The notes under the pieces are model-generated. The model had not been told where the DNA came from. It did no database searches and saw nothing but the letters and a program-made list of their open reading frames with translations. Positions 36,135 through 44,585 of a stretch of DNA of 64,000 nt are shown here, in pieces. How positions within the stretch are numbered: the stretch's first letter is position 1; each line of letters opens with the position of its first letter. The translations under genes and the position numbers were made by a program. The DNA is from Amycolatopsis australiensis (GTDB lineage Bacteria; Actinomycetota; Actinomycetes; Mycobacteriales; Pseudonocardiaceae), in contig NZ_FPJG01000006.1 in assembly GCF_900119165.1 (NCBI RefSeq), forward strand, positions 6,510,001 to 6,574,000, written 5' to 3'.

Positions 36135-36920
36135 ATGAGCGTGAACTGGCCGGCAATGACGTCGGTGATCACGGCGCTGACCGCGGTTGGTGCGTTGATC
36201 TTCACCGCGCTGTCGCTCAATGCCACTCGGGCCCAAGTGGCATTGTCTGAGCAGGGGCAGGTCACCGGTCGTTTCACCACGGCCGTTGAAGAGCTCGACA
36301 AGGGCGGCGGCGAGCATCTGCAGGCTCGTCTGGGTGCGCTCTACAGTCTCGAACGGTTAGCCCACGACTCCCCTCGCGATCAGCCGACCATCATCGAGGT
36401 CATCTCGGCCTTCGTTCGCACCATCGCACCCCTGCCCAGTACCCGGCAGGGGTCTTGCCCGTGGCCCGGCGCGGATGTGCAGGCGGCGCTCACGATCCTC
36501 GGACGCCGTGACGTCAGCCAGGACCACGGCGCGTATATCAACCTGGCCCGAACATGCCTGAGCGGAACCAGTCTTCGTGGAGCGGACCTGGCATACGGCA
36601 GCCTTGCCGGGGCGAAAATCGAGGAGGTCGATCTCACGGACGCGAATCTCACTGGAACATCACTACGGGACGCGAGCCTACGGCGTGCCATACTCACAAA
36701 CGCCAACCTCAGCCATTTGAACGGCGACAACGCCAACTTCTATTGGGCAGCGCTTGACCAAACTGATTTCACTGGGTCAAGCCTGTACGGGGCAGATTTC
36801 ACTATTAGCTTCGGAACGAGAACAAATTTCAACGATGCGTCCTTGACCAACGCCAAGCATGACCACGCGTCTTTTTATGATACCATCTCCAACCGGGGTA
36901 CCCAGGACAAATGGTGGTAG
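36135..36920 (+). CDS. Membrane-anchored pentapeptide-repeat protein
   Basis: A 261-residue protein. A transmembrane helix lies at about residues 8-30 (VITALTAVGALIFTALSL), then RFTTAVEELDKGGGEHLQAR, LGALYSLERLAHDSPRDQ and IIEVISAFVRTIAP, a block common in actinomycete proteins of this kind. Residues from about 140 on are pentapeptide repeats of the A(D/N)LXX type (LRGADLAYGSLAGAKIEEVD, DLTDANLTGTSLRDASL, ILTNANLSHLNGDNANF), which fold as a right-handed beta-helix. Function is unknown; DNA-mimic roles are known only for soluble relatives. The 3' half is less GC-rich than its surroundings. A broken paralogue lies at 10,672. Confidence 0.82.
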   Translation: MSVNWPAMTSVITALTAVGALIFTALSLNATRAQVALSEQGQVTGRFTTAVEELDKGGGEHLQARLGALYSLERLAHDSPRDQPTIIEVISAFVRTIAPLPSTRQGSCPWPGADVQAALTILGRRDVSQDHGAYINLARTCLSGTSLRGADLAYGSLAGAKIEEVDLTDANLTGTSLRDASLRRAILTNANLSHLNGDNANFYWAALDQTDFTGSSLYGADFTISFGTRTNFNDASLTNAKHDHASFYDTISNRGTQDKWW

Positions 36921-37239
36921 GAGTAAACGGGCTCGGCCGCGGCCGTCCGCACGGTATATCCGATGCGGAGCGGCCCACCAGCCCGAACGACGGTCGCAGC
37001 ACCGGCAGCCGTTTCCGGGGCCAGCACGGCACGCCGACTACCACGCTGGACCTACGTGCGGCCCGTCCCATTCGGAAGCACACCGGCAGCTGCTGGTCCG
37101 CAGCTACCTGCACACGTCGTCCCGACGCCGACGAGGCAGTCACGCTCGCTGAGCACGCCATCCCCATCTGGAGAACATCGCCCACGTCCGAACGCTGCGC
37201 GGGCAACCTCCGCCACCTGGTCACCGTCCTGGCCCCGTG
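36921..37239. other. Spacer with a possible TPR-like fragment
   Basis: On the plus strand near 37,125-37,240 a short stretch (DADEAVTLAEHAIPIW) resembles the last TPR of actinomycete XRE-type regulators, but there is no start and no continuation. Otherwise nothing is seen. Confidence 0.25.
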
Positions 37240-37505
37240 CCGCGTCCATGCGGCGAGCGCTGCGACGGCGGCGCCACGGCCTTCCAAGGTGGAGCAGGCG
37301 CCGGTCCACGATCCTCACTGAGATCGTCACGCCATCGCCGGCCGGCTCGGCGGCGATCCGACGAGCGCAGTACTTCCGCTGCCGACGCGCAGCTGCTCGA
37401 TCCGGGCCACCACCGCGGCAGAGATGGCGGTCGGCCGGCGGCGCGGGACGCTCGGGTGATCGAGCAGCCGGGCTTCGCCGGAGCCTCCTCGAAGCGCAGA
37501 GCCGT
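37240..37505 (-). pseudogene. IS481-family transposase N-terminal remnant
   Basis: Two minus-strand frames give EARLLDHPSVPRRRPTAISA, AAVVARIEQLR, then ARRIAAEPAGDGVTISV and VDRRLLHLG. This is the helix-turn-helix region that precedes the integrase core in IS481/IS3-like transposases (RSSRPHRSPRxTP, then RIAxELxxxGVTIS in intact members). The DDE core is missing and one frameshift interrupts it. Confidence 0.5.
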
Positions 37506-37599
37506 CCGACCGCGGCGGCAGCACAGCGGTGCATGACCCGATCGGACGAAAACGACGAAAAGTCCGAGACATTGGGTTCAACGCAGCGATACTCGTCAG

Positions 37600-38598
37600 A
37601 TGGGGGTTGGTCTGGAGGCAATCGGTCGCCCGCTGCTGGCCGCGGCGCGCGAAGCGGACACGGCGAGCGAGTTCACCGACGAGGTGGCCCGGCTGATCAG
37701 GCCCTGGATACCGCACGATTCGTACCTGGTCAGCGGCCAGGACCCGGTGACCGGCGCGAGTTGCCTGTGGCTGGCCGACCAGCGCTACCTCGCCGAACTC
37801 ACCGAACGGCTGTACGAAATCGACGTCCCGCTGTACTGGTACGGGCCGTGGTCGGCCGGACGCGCGGCGGCCTCCGCCCCGGTGCGGCTCCTCGACGGTC
37901 GGCGCGCACGCGGTTCCGGCGAGCGGACGCACAAGTTGGTGAGCCTACTGGCAGAGGGCGGGCGCGCCCTCGGATCGCTGACCCTGCTCCGCGTGGGCCG
38001 CCAGCCGTTCACCACCGCCGACGTGGAACTCGCGGGCGCCCTGTCCGAACCGCTGGCCAAGGCGCTGCGCAGATTCATCGCCGGTGGGACTCTGCGGCCA
38101 CCCCGCCGCACCGTCGCTCCCGGGGTGGTGACTGTTGGCGCGGACCATGACGTCCTGGGCATCACGCCGACTGCCCGAGAATCACTCCGCGTGCTGCGAC
38201 CGGATGATCAGGCGGTCGACGACCGGCAGCTGGTGAGCGTCCTGTGGAACACGGTCTATTTGGCCCGCCAGGGTTGCCGTCGCGCGCTGAGCCGGCTTCC
38301 CACACCGGACGGTTGGCTCGCGGTGCACGCCGAACCGTACGAACTCAACGGTTCACGCGCGGTGGCGGTGACCGTCGAAGCGGCACAGGGCGAGTTGCTG
38401 CTGCCCGTGCTGGCCACGTGGTACCGCGCCTCGCCAGCCGAGCTGGGGGTGGTCCGCCAGGTGATCGCGGGGCTGCCCAGCAAGCAGGTCGCCCGCCGGC
38501 TCGAGCTGTCCGTGCACACCGTGCACGACCACCTGCGGTCGGTCTACCGCAAGACCGGGGTGGCCGGGCGGGACGAACTGCTCGCCCGCCTCGGCTGA
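37600..38598 (+). CDS. LuxR-family transcriptional regulator
   Basis: A 332-residue regulator with a C-terminal LuxR helix-turn-helix at about residues 270-325 (ASPAELGVVRQVIAGLPSKQ, VARRLELSVHTVHDHLRSVY). The N-terminal 200 residues are a GAF-like sensory region (PWIPHDSYLVSGQDPVTGAS, then FTTADVELAGALSEPLAKAL). Such one-component regulators respond to a small ligand. There is no phospho-receiver domain. It converges on the three-gene lysozyme cassette at 39,132-42,836 with about 530 bases between, so linkage is possible but unproven. No clear ribosome binding site precedes ATG 37600. Confidence 0.85.
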   Translation: MGVGLEAIGRPLLAAAREADTASEFTDEVARLIRPWIPHDSYLVSGQDPVTGASCLWLADQRYLAELTERLYEIDVPLYWYGPWSAGRAAASAPVRLLDGRRARGSGERTHKLVSLLAEGGRALGSLTLLRVGRQPFTTADVELAGALSEPLAKALRRFIAGGTLRPPRRTVAPGVVTVGADHDVLGITPTARESLRVLRPDDQAVDDRQLVSVLWNTVYLARQGCRRALSRLPTPDGWLAVHAEPYELNGSRAVAVTVEAAQGELLLPVLATWYRASPAELGVVRQVIAGLPSKQVARRLELSVHTVHDHLRSVYRKTGVAGRDELLARLG

Positions 38599-39131
38599 CG
38601 ACCGTGTACCCGGGCAATTCCCGCCATTGCAGGTCGCGTGACGAAGGTGGGAGGTTCCTATGAAGGGATTCTGGAGCTTCCTGTTACAGGACGACGTAGG
38701 CGACCGGGCCGCAGGCAGCGTCGTGTTCCGTGCGGCGTGGATCGAGCCGATGCTCGCCAAGCCCGCCGGCGGCCGGCTCTGGGCGGGCCAACGAGATCAG
38801 ACTCCACTGTTGTCAGGGTTTGCAGCTGTTGGCCAACCGTGCCGTGCTCGCTGCCAAGAGCGGCACGGACACCGCCACGGTTGACGGAAGATCCGCGCCG
38901 ACAGTGGAAAGAATCAACATGCCCAGCCGGATTCGAACTCGATGATTTGGCGCGGGAGCGCCGCGTGGTCGAGTCGGCCTGGGGCCCGGTGCCCCCGATC
39001 GCTGCCGGTCCGTTTCCCCAGGCCGCTGGTAAAACCCCGAGCGGCTCTTCGGCATCAGCGGCTTCTAGTCGCGTCTCCCTGATCGTTCGGGTTCGGCCAG
39101 GGCCGGCTAGTACATCGCTTCCGACTGTCCG
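38599..39131. other. Spacer between convergent units, nothing recognised
   Basis: No supported gene on either strand. A short plus-strand open frame (38,660-38,884, begins MKGFWSFLLQDDVG) has a GGGAGG-like signal upstream (GTGGGAGGTTCCT), but no family and poor codon use after the first 40 codons, so I leave it uncalled. Confidence 0.35.
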
Positions 39132-40277
39132 TCAGGGTTGCGCCGGCGGTAGGGGCTGCGGGATCTCGCAAACCCACATCAGCACCTGGACGCCGGGGAT
39201 CAGCAGCGTCGCCCTGGCACCGCCGTCGTCGGCGGTGGCCATGGCCTGCGCGTCACCGTCGACGGGGACGAAGGTGGCCCCGGCGAGGTGGAACGGTCCA
39301 TAGCCGATTGCCTCCAGGGCAAGCTGGGTGTCGCCGGCCGTCCAATCGGCTGTGATGGCCACATTCTTGACCGCCACGAACCCGATCGGAGTGGCCGGCA
39401 GCAGCTGATTGCCGGCGGTCGGGTCGCCCGCGGCGATACTGCGCGGCGGATAGCCGGGCACGGCCCAGCCAGGGCCGCGGAACCACAGTGGATCCAGCCA
39501 CCCGCGGTGCAGCGTCACGTAGCAGTAGTCCAGCCGCACCCCGATGTCCGTGCTGGTGGACGGAACCGCCTCCAGGTCGTCGGTGGGTGGCAGCACGCCC
39601 TTGCCTGCGGGATCGTCGCCGACCTGGATGCCGTTGCCGGGGTCGCCGGAGACCGCGGCGAAGGACATCTCCGGTGGCCTGACGATGATCGGTGGCCCCT
39701 CGGGATCCGGGTCACCGCCGCCGGGTTTGCGCGGCTTGACCTTCCACTCCCAGCTCGGCGGCGGGTTCGGCGGAGCCGGCGGCGGAATCACCGGGTCCGG
39801 GGTGTGCAGGCTGGACCAGTGCGGCGCGGCCGCGTCCCACCAGGAGACGGGCTCCTGGTCGGTCGGCAGGTAGGTGGTGGCCGCGCCGCCGACCGTGCCG
39901 ATGCGGCTGTTCTCGACAAGCTTGCGGGCGGCAGAGACCCGCCCCGCGACGAGTGCGGCCTCGTCAGGGGTCAACGCCGACGAAGGGCGAGCCGAGCCGA
40001 CGATATCGCTGTAGAGAGAGGAGAACTGGTAGCTCGCCGGCCAGAACGCGGCACCGGGCTGGGGGACTTGATCGACGAACAAGGACGCGGCCTGCCGGTT
40101 GGCCACCGCATTGCCCTTGCTGAAATCGACCGGGTCCACCGGTTGCCCCGGCGCGGCGAACAGCAAAGTCGTCGCACCGGGGCCGGTGCCCGTCGGCGCC
40201 GGCAGCTGGGCGGCGATCGCGTCGTGCAGCGCGGTCGCGAGCAGTGCCGCGATCTCCGCAGAGCCGGGACCGGTCAT
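39132..40277 (-). CDS. Protein of unknown function, paralogue of the next upstream gene
   Basis: A 381-residue protein with no signal peptide and no membrane segment. It is related to the 548-residue product just upstream: both start with an Ala-rich helix (AALLATALHDAIAAQL), then a (V)DPxDF element, and their C-terminal parts share VRLDYCYVTLHRGWLDPLWF, then LLPATPIGFVAVKNVAITAD, and end with LIPGVQVLMWVCEIPQPLPP. The middle is a Pro/Gly-rich linker (PPAPPNPPPSWEWKVKPR). I do not recognise the family. It starts only 3 bases after the upstream stop, so the genes are co-translated. It may be a structural or toxin-delivery component; no catalytic motif is visible. Confidence 0.75.
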   Translation of the reverse strand: MTGPGSAEIAALLATALHDAIAAQLPAPTGTGPGATTLLFAAPGQPVDPVDFSKGNAVANRQAASLFVDQVPQPGAAFWPASYQFSSLYSDIVGSARPSSALTPDEAALVAGRVSAARKLVENSRIGTVGGAATTYLPTDQEPVSWWDAAAPHWSSLHTPDPVIPPPAPPNPPPSWEWKVKPRKPGGGDPDPEGPPIIVRPPEMSFAAVSGDPGNGIQVGDDPAGKGVLPPTDDLEAVPSTSTDIGVRLDYCYVTLHRGWLDPLWFRGPGWAVPGYPPRSIAAGDPTAGNQLLPATPIGFVAVKNVAITADWTAGDTQLALEAIGYGPFHLAGATFVPVDGDAQAMATADDGGARATLLIPGVQVLMWVCEIPQPLPPAQP

Positions 40278-40280
40278 GGG

Positions 40281-41927
40281 TCACGCCCCCGCTTGCTTGG
40301 GCAGGTCCGGGTCATCCAGCGGCGGGCATGCGGGGACCACTTCGGACAGCCAGGCGACGATCTGCGCGCCCTTGATGCCGACCACCCCATCGGTGAACGT
40401 GACGCCGTAGTCGCTGCGATCGTCGTGGCCCTCGGTGTGTTCCGCGGAGGCGCTGAAGTGGCTTTCCTGGTGCGAGCCCCCGCCGCCGAAGGAAATGCAG
40501 CCGAACATGCCGGCCACCCCACCGCTGGTCGAGCTGGACGTGAAAAGCGACTGGTCGTCACTCTGGCTGAACAGGTGCTCGAACGTGGCGTAGTCCGTGC
40601 TCTGGGTGTCGAGGGTGATCTTCACGTTGCGCACGACGAGGAAGTGCGTCGGGATCGTCGGCAGGAATGACGGCGGGTTCCGGTTGAGCTGCCCGGCCAG
40701 CGTGCCGTCGCTGACCGCCTTGGCGCTCTGGCCCTTCGCCCAGTAGTTGCGCATGTAGAACAGGTCGGACACCAGCCATGGCCGGTCGATCCGGCACAGT
40801 CCCCACTCCAGCTCGACGGACAGGTTCTTCGAGTCGTTGTGGAACTGCGCCGACTCCCACTGGTCGCTGCGGGTGTGCCCTTCGGTTTCCTCCTTGTGCT
40901 CGCCGTGAGAGGCGGTGAAGCCGAACCCGAAGATGCCCACCCCGCCGGTGCCACTGGACGTGGACGAGCTGGCCGACCAGTCTCCTGTGGTGATGGAAAG
41001 ACCGTGGCTCTCGTAGTGGCTGTGGTAGTCACCCGTGTCGATCTTGAGGTAGTTGAACCCGACGTCGTCGACGTTGTAATCGGCCCACTGACTCGGCGAG
41101 ACCGCCGAGTACGCCACTTTCGACGGAACGCCGGCCAGTGCGACCTGCCACTGGTCGTACAGCTTGCGGGCCTTGGCGATCATGCCCTGCTCCAGCGGGA
41201 TGCCCAGCGACTCCAGGGTGGCCAGCGCAGCCTCGATGTCGTCGGCGCCCTCCGTCTTCCACTGGTCGTAGGCGGTGTCCACCTTCTGCTGCAGCGACGC
41301 CGAGGTCTGCGGCCACCAGTCGGCCGAGCTCGGGTCGGCCACAGCCTGCGCCTCGGCCTTGGCGTACGCGGCTTTGGCGTCCTGGTACGCCTGCGCGTTG
41401 AGCTGGTACTGCTTGTACTTCGGCGTGACGATGTACGTGCCGTTCGGGTCGGTGTTGTACAGCCTCTTGGTGGCGTCGTCGATCGCGGCCTGCTCCGAGG
41501 CGCTGCGCGGCGGAGGCGGCGGTGCCTCGAGTGACTGCAGGAGCTGGCCGTAGGCCACTGAGAGCTTCCGACTCTGCGGCCAGCCCTTGTAGGTGCCGTC
41601 GTCCGTCGGCATGATCAAAGTGTCGACCAGTTCGCAGGTGTTGAACGCGGTCTGCTGTGCCTGCTTGGCCGAGGGGTCGCCCCCTGGGGGCGGCGTGGTG
41701 GGAGGCTTCCCGCCAGGTGCGCCCGGCGGTGTGCCACCGGCCGGAGTCCAGGCGTTGGCGAAGTCACGGGGGTCCACCAGCTGCCCGATGGGCAGCTGGT
41801 GGAACACGAAGCCGGTGGTCAGCCCGGATCCGTCGGTTTTGGTCGGGCGGCTCTCCTTGACCTGGCCGATGATGCTGGACAGCATCGCGGCCATCATGGC
41901 GGCGGGCTCATTGGCGATGTCAGACAT
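40281..41927 (-). CDS. Large protein of unknown function with Gly/Ser/His-rich beta region
   Basis: A 548-residue protein without signal peptide. Order: Ala/Met-rich helix (AAMMAAMLSSIIGQV), FVFHQLPIGQLVDPRDF, a Pro/Gly-rich linker, a helical region with Tyr/Ala/Gln-rich segments (about 95-270; AQAYQDAKAAYAKAEAQAVA), then a beta-rich part with two low-complexity Ser/Gly/His stretches (STSSGTGGVGIFGFGFTASH and SSTSGGVAGMFGCISFGGGG). Shared with the downstream paralogue: LSVELEWGLCRIDRPWLVSD, LPTIPTHFLVVRNVKITLD and GAQIVAWLSEVVPACPPL. The alternating Ser/Gly loops resemble pore-forming or adhesive beta-proteins but no family is recognised. ATG 41927 has GAAGGGAC upstream; 45 bases follow the lysozyme-like gene. 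Confidence 0.78.
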   Translation of the reverse strand: MSDIANEPAAMMAAMLSSIIGQVKESRPTKTDGSGLTTGFVFHQLPIGQLVDPRDFANAWTPAGGTPPGAPGGKPPTTPPPGGDPSAKQAQQTAFNTCELVDTLIMPTDDGTYKGWPQSRKLSVAYGQLLQSLEAPPPPPRSASEQAAIDDATKRLYNTDPNGTYIVTPKYKQYQLNAQAYQDAKAAYAKAEAQAVADPSSADWWPQTSASLQQKVDTAYDQWKTEGADDIEAALATLESLGIPLEQGMIAKARKLYDQWQVALAGVPSKVAYSAVSPSQWADYNVDDVGFNYLKIDTGDYHSHYESHGLSITTGDWSASSSTSSGTGGVGIFGFGFTASHGEHKEETEGHTRSDQWESAQFHNDSKNLSVELEWGLCRIDRPWLVSDLFYMRNYWAKGQSAKAVSDGTLAGQLNRNPPSFLPTIPTHFLVVRNVKITLDTQSTDYATFEHLFSQSDDQSLFTSSSTSGGVAGMFGCISFGGGGSHQESHFSASAEHTEGHDDRSDYGVTFTDGVVGIKGAQIVAWLSEVVPACPPLDDPDLPKQAGA

Positions 41928-41972
41928 AGTTGTCCCTTCGAAACGTGTGCAGCGGCGATCAATGTGGTGGTG

Positions 41973-42836
41973 TCAGACCTGGCGCGGAATGCCAGTGCCG
42001 AGCGCGGCCCAGCACGCCGCGCCGACGACACCGTCCGCAGTCAGCTCGTTGTCCGTCTGGAAGGCGCGCACGGCGTCGTCGGTGTCGGAGTCGAACGAGT
42101 CGGACGACGTGGCGAGATAGTCCAGAGATGACAGTCGTTCTTGGAGGAACGTCACGGCGTCTCCGGTCGCCCCGAGCCGAACGGTGGGCCGGTTGCCGGT
42201 GACCGTGTAGCCCATGGTGAAAGGGTCGTAGCCCTGCCCCGCCAGGTAGGCGGCAGTGCGGAACAGCGCCCGGTTCGCCGCGTTACGCGGAACCACCCCG
42301 GGGTTGCCGGTCTCGGTGATGCGGCAGGCGGCCGCGGCTGCGTCCCAGTCGTGCGCCCCGCAGGCGGCGCGGAAGGCCGGCCAGCCCGAGGCGAAGGCCG
42401 GGCCCAGTGCCCAGGCCATGCTGAGCAGGCCGAGTTGGGCATCCGCCGGCCAATCGTCGTAGTCGGCGAACTCGCTGGTCCGCCGCAACGTGCTCTCGTT
42501 CTGCTCGGCCTTCGACAGCACGAGGTCGTCGATCGCCTCGTCGGTGAGCATGAGCTTGGTCAGCGGCGCACAGGCTCGGTAGCCCCGCCGGGCCAGCGTC
42601 GGGTCGGACTTGACCGCGTTCCAGTCGGCCGTGATGTCGTCGACCGAGGCGGTCGTCGCGGGGTCGCTCTTGAACACGAACGGCAACGCCAGCGCCAGCG
42701 GGAGCGGGTCGACGAGGTTGCCAACGCCGATGGTCACCTTGTCCAGCACATCGACGTAGAGGTAGGGCACTCGCCCTTCGAACTGAGTGGAGAAATCGAG
42801 AAACACGTTGCGCACAGTCGGTTGCACGCCATTCAC
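41973..42836 (-). CDS. Lysozyme-like peptidoglycan hydrolase with C-terminal PG-binding domain
   Basis: A 287-residue protein. The N-terminal about 200 residues look like a phage-type (GH24/T4-like) lysozyme: FSTQFEGRVPYLYVDVLDK, with Glu in FEG as catalytic acid, VTIGVGNLVDPL, DDWPADAQLGLLSMAWALG and a final ANRALFRTAAYL helix. Residues about 220-285 are a PG_binding_1 domain (VRLGATGDAVTFLQERLSSL, AVRAFQTDNELTADGVVG). No signal peptide is seen, so release needs lysis or a dedicated system. GTG 42836 opens the frame; GTG 42827 has a better-placed GAGGGGG signal. First gene of a tight three-gene operon with the two paralogous unknown proteins. Confidence 0.82.
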   Translation of the reverse strand: MNGVQPTVRNVFLDFSTQFEGRVPYLYVDVLDKVTIGVGNLVDPLPLALALPFVFKSDPATTASVDDITADWNAVKSDPTLARRGYRACAPLTKLMLTDEAIDDLVLSKAEQNESTLRRTSEFADYDDWPADAQLGLLSMAWALGPAFASGWPAFRAACGAHDWDAAAAACRITETGNPGVVPRNAANRALFRTAAYLAGQGYDPFTMGYTVTGNRPTVRLGATGDAVTFLQERLSSLDYLATSSDSFDSDTDDAVRAFQTDNELTADGVVGAACWAALGTGIPRQV

Positions 42837-43562
42837 CCCCTCTTGCGGGTCACGGTGGCCTCTCCGCCGTGACCGGCGCGGCGTCGACCGGGGCCCCCTG
42901 CTGCCCGGCTCCTCCCACGCCGCTGAAACAACACAGTAGGCCGGTTGGCCGAACCACCCCTATCCCCAGCATTGAGGATGGCGCCGGTCGGTGATCAGTG
43001 CTCACAGGGCGGCAGTCCCCTAAGTCGTCGCAGCCAGAGGACGATGGCGGCGCTGGTGAGCTCGGCCTGGTAGTAGGCGGCGCGTTGGGCCCAGCCGGTG
43101 GCCGGGTGCTGCTTGCAGACCTCGGCGTCGAAACGTGGAGTCGCTCGCCACGGGAGCCTCTGCCCTGCGCGGGTCATCTGATTGTCCCGTTCCTGGACCT
43201 GGCCGGCCCGAAATCGAGGAACTCGTCGTCAGGGCCCGCACCGCGCAGCAAGGTCTCACCTCCCGCGGGATACGACGCCGACGAGGCAGGCCGGCGTGCC
43301 ACGCCGGCCGCCACACCGCCCTGGGCCCGGCACGGCCGATCACGTCGGTATCTGACGATGATCGGGATCCTCGCCCGCAATAACGTCGAGATCTCCTCGT
43401 CCGGGAACGATCCATGCTGTCCGGTCACGCCGGACTAGTACGTGATCCTGAACGGCGTGACCGGGGATCACCCCGAACGGAGCAATCGAGAAGGTCACGG
43501 GCTCCGGCGGCGAAGAAGGTCGGCCACGGACGACGTGCGAGTCCGCTTCACCCGGGGTTGAC
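42837..43562. other. Spacer upstream of the lysozyme cassette
   Basis: About 725 bases. A minus-strand piece near 43,000-43,100 (WAQRAAYYQAELTSAA) and one near 43,400 (FPDEEISTLLRARIPIIV) look coding for short distances but are broken and match nothing I know. The cassette promoter should be within the first 150 bases left of 42,990. Confidence 0.3.
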
Positions 43563-43598
43563 CCGCCTCGCGCCGCCTTGGCAAGCGGCGCGAGGCGG
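43563..43598. terminator. Strong hairpin, 14-bp perfect stem
   Basis: Arms 43563-43576 (CCGCCTCGCGCCGC) and 43585-43598 pair perfectly with an 8-base loop. It lies just downstream of the minus-strand secreted-protein fragment ending at 43612, where a terminator is expected. There is no U-tract, as is common in actinomycetes. Confidence 0.65.
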
Positions 43599-43611
43599 AG
43601 CGATCACCCGA

Positions 43612-43785
43612 TCACGGCCCCCAACAGTCCGGGGCGTTGAGCGTGGGGTTCTGCGCGGTCCCGGGCGTGTTGAGGTCGTGGTCGTTGATGTAGCCGACCG
43701 AGTTGTTGTTCTCGTCCTGCGCGTAGTACCAGAGCCGGTTCCCGTTCGGCCCGACGGCGTCGCCGTAGTCGTAGCAGTAAGGCCG
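43612..43785 (-). pseudogene. C-terminal piece of a small secreted protein
   Basis: Minus-strand reading PYCYDYGDAVGPNGNRLWYY, AQDENNNSVGYINDHDLNTP, then APDCWGP and stop. This resembles the mature part of small secreted actinomycete proteins with an SH3-like fold (Cys pair, Trp/Tyr-rich, GYINDHDL). No start codon or signal peptide is in frame upstream; the reading hits a stop near 43,787, so the 5' part is lost or frameshifted. Confidence 0.5.
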
Positions 43786-43795
43786 TCAATGTCGG

Positions 43796-44432
43796 CTAGG
43801 GCCTCCTCAGTGGCCCCCAGTCGCCGTCCCCGCGACCGGAACCGTTCCCCGTGTCGATGGACTGATCGTCGACGAACTTGGAGAACCCTTCCGGGTTGGA
43901 TCCGAACAAGCCAGGCGCCGGAGCCGGCCCAACTGTGATCTGGTGGTCGCTGAACCTGCCGAATTCCTTCCCCAGCTTCACCTCGACGCGTACAGCGTGG
44001 ACAGGTAGCGACGAGCCATTGAACACCCTAATGACAAAAGCCCCGGCGTGAAGCGACGAATTCGACGTCCAGGATCCTTCAGCGTCGCGAGAAGCGAGAC
44101 GGTCGATCCACACGTTCAACTTCGATGCCTGCTCCTGGCGCCGGTCCTCTTCCCGCTCGCGCTGAGCACGGTTTCCACCCCTCCAGCGCCACCCAAACGG
44201 CAACCATGGGCGCTGCGATAGAGCCCAGCCCTCCCACCCACTGGCCGGCCGAAGCCCACCAGTCCGTTCCGCGCTCGTAGCCCACGCCGAAAACGACAAG
44301 AACCAGCAGGCTAGTGCTCGCCAGAAAGACGGCCAGCATGCCGCCCTGTCCTAGTCTCACCCGACGATTCTCCTCGACGAGTCGATCCGGGGACACCGGC
44401 CACGATGAAGCATCCGGGTCAGCGCTGAACAC
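43796..44432 (-). pseudogene. Membrane protein of unknown function, frameshifted
   Basis: The first frame begins MFSADPDASSWPVSPDRL, VRLGQGGMLAVFLASTSLLV (transmembrane helix), GQWVGGLGSIAAPMVAVWVA (second helix). After a frame change near 44,180 the reading continues AQREREEDRRQEQASKLNVW, SLHAGAFVIRVFNGSSLPVH, VRVEVKLGKEFGRFSDHQI. Such two-helix proteins with a short cytoplasmic beta domain are common unknowns in actinomycetes. A single frameshift separates the halves, so a sequencing error is possible. Confidence 0.55.
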
Positions 44433-44585
44433 GCACTGTGCGGTGCGACCACCGAGCCACCCGACATCCGCTCATGCCGCTGAGAGCGTGTCCGGCTGGG
44501 TACCAATCGCTCTTTGGTACACCCCGGAGGTGGAGCTATGGGACTTGGCAGCCCGCTCGCTACACGTCGTCGATGTGGGAATCGG

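Noticed and set aside
38921..38940. Sequence like a reversed tRNA T-loop (GGATTCGAACTC)
   Set aside because: The flanks do not pair into a T stem and no acceptor or anticodon arm can be built, so it is not a tRNA.
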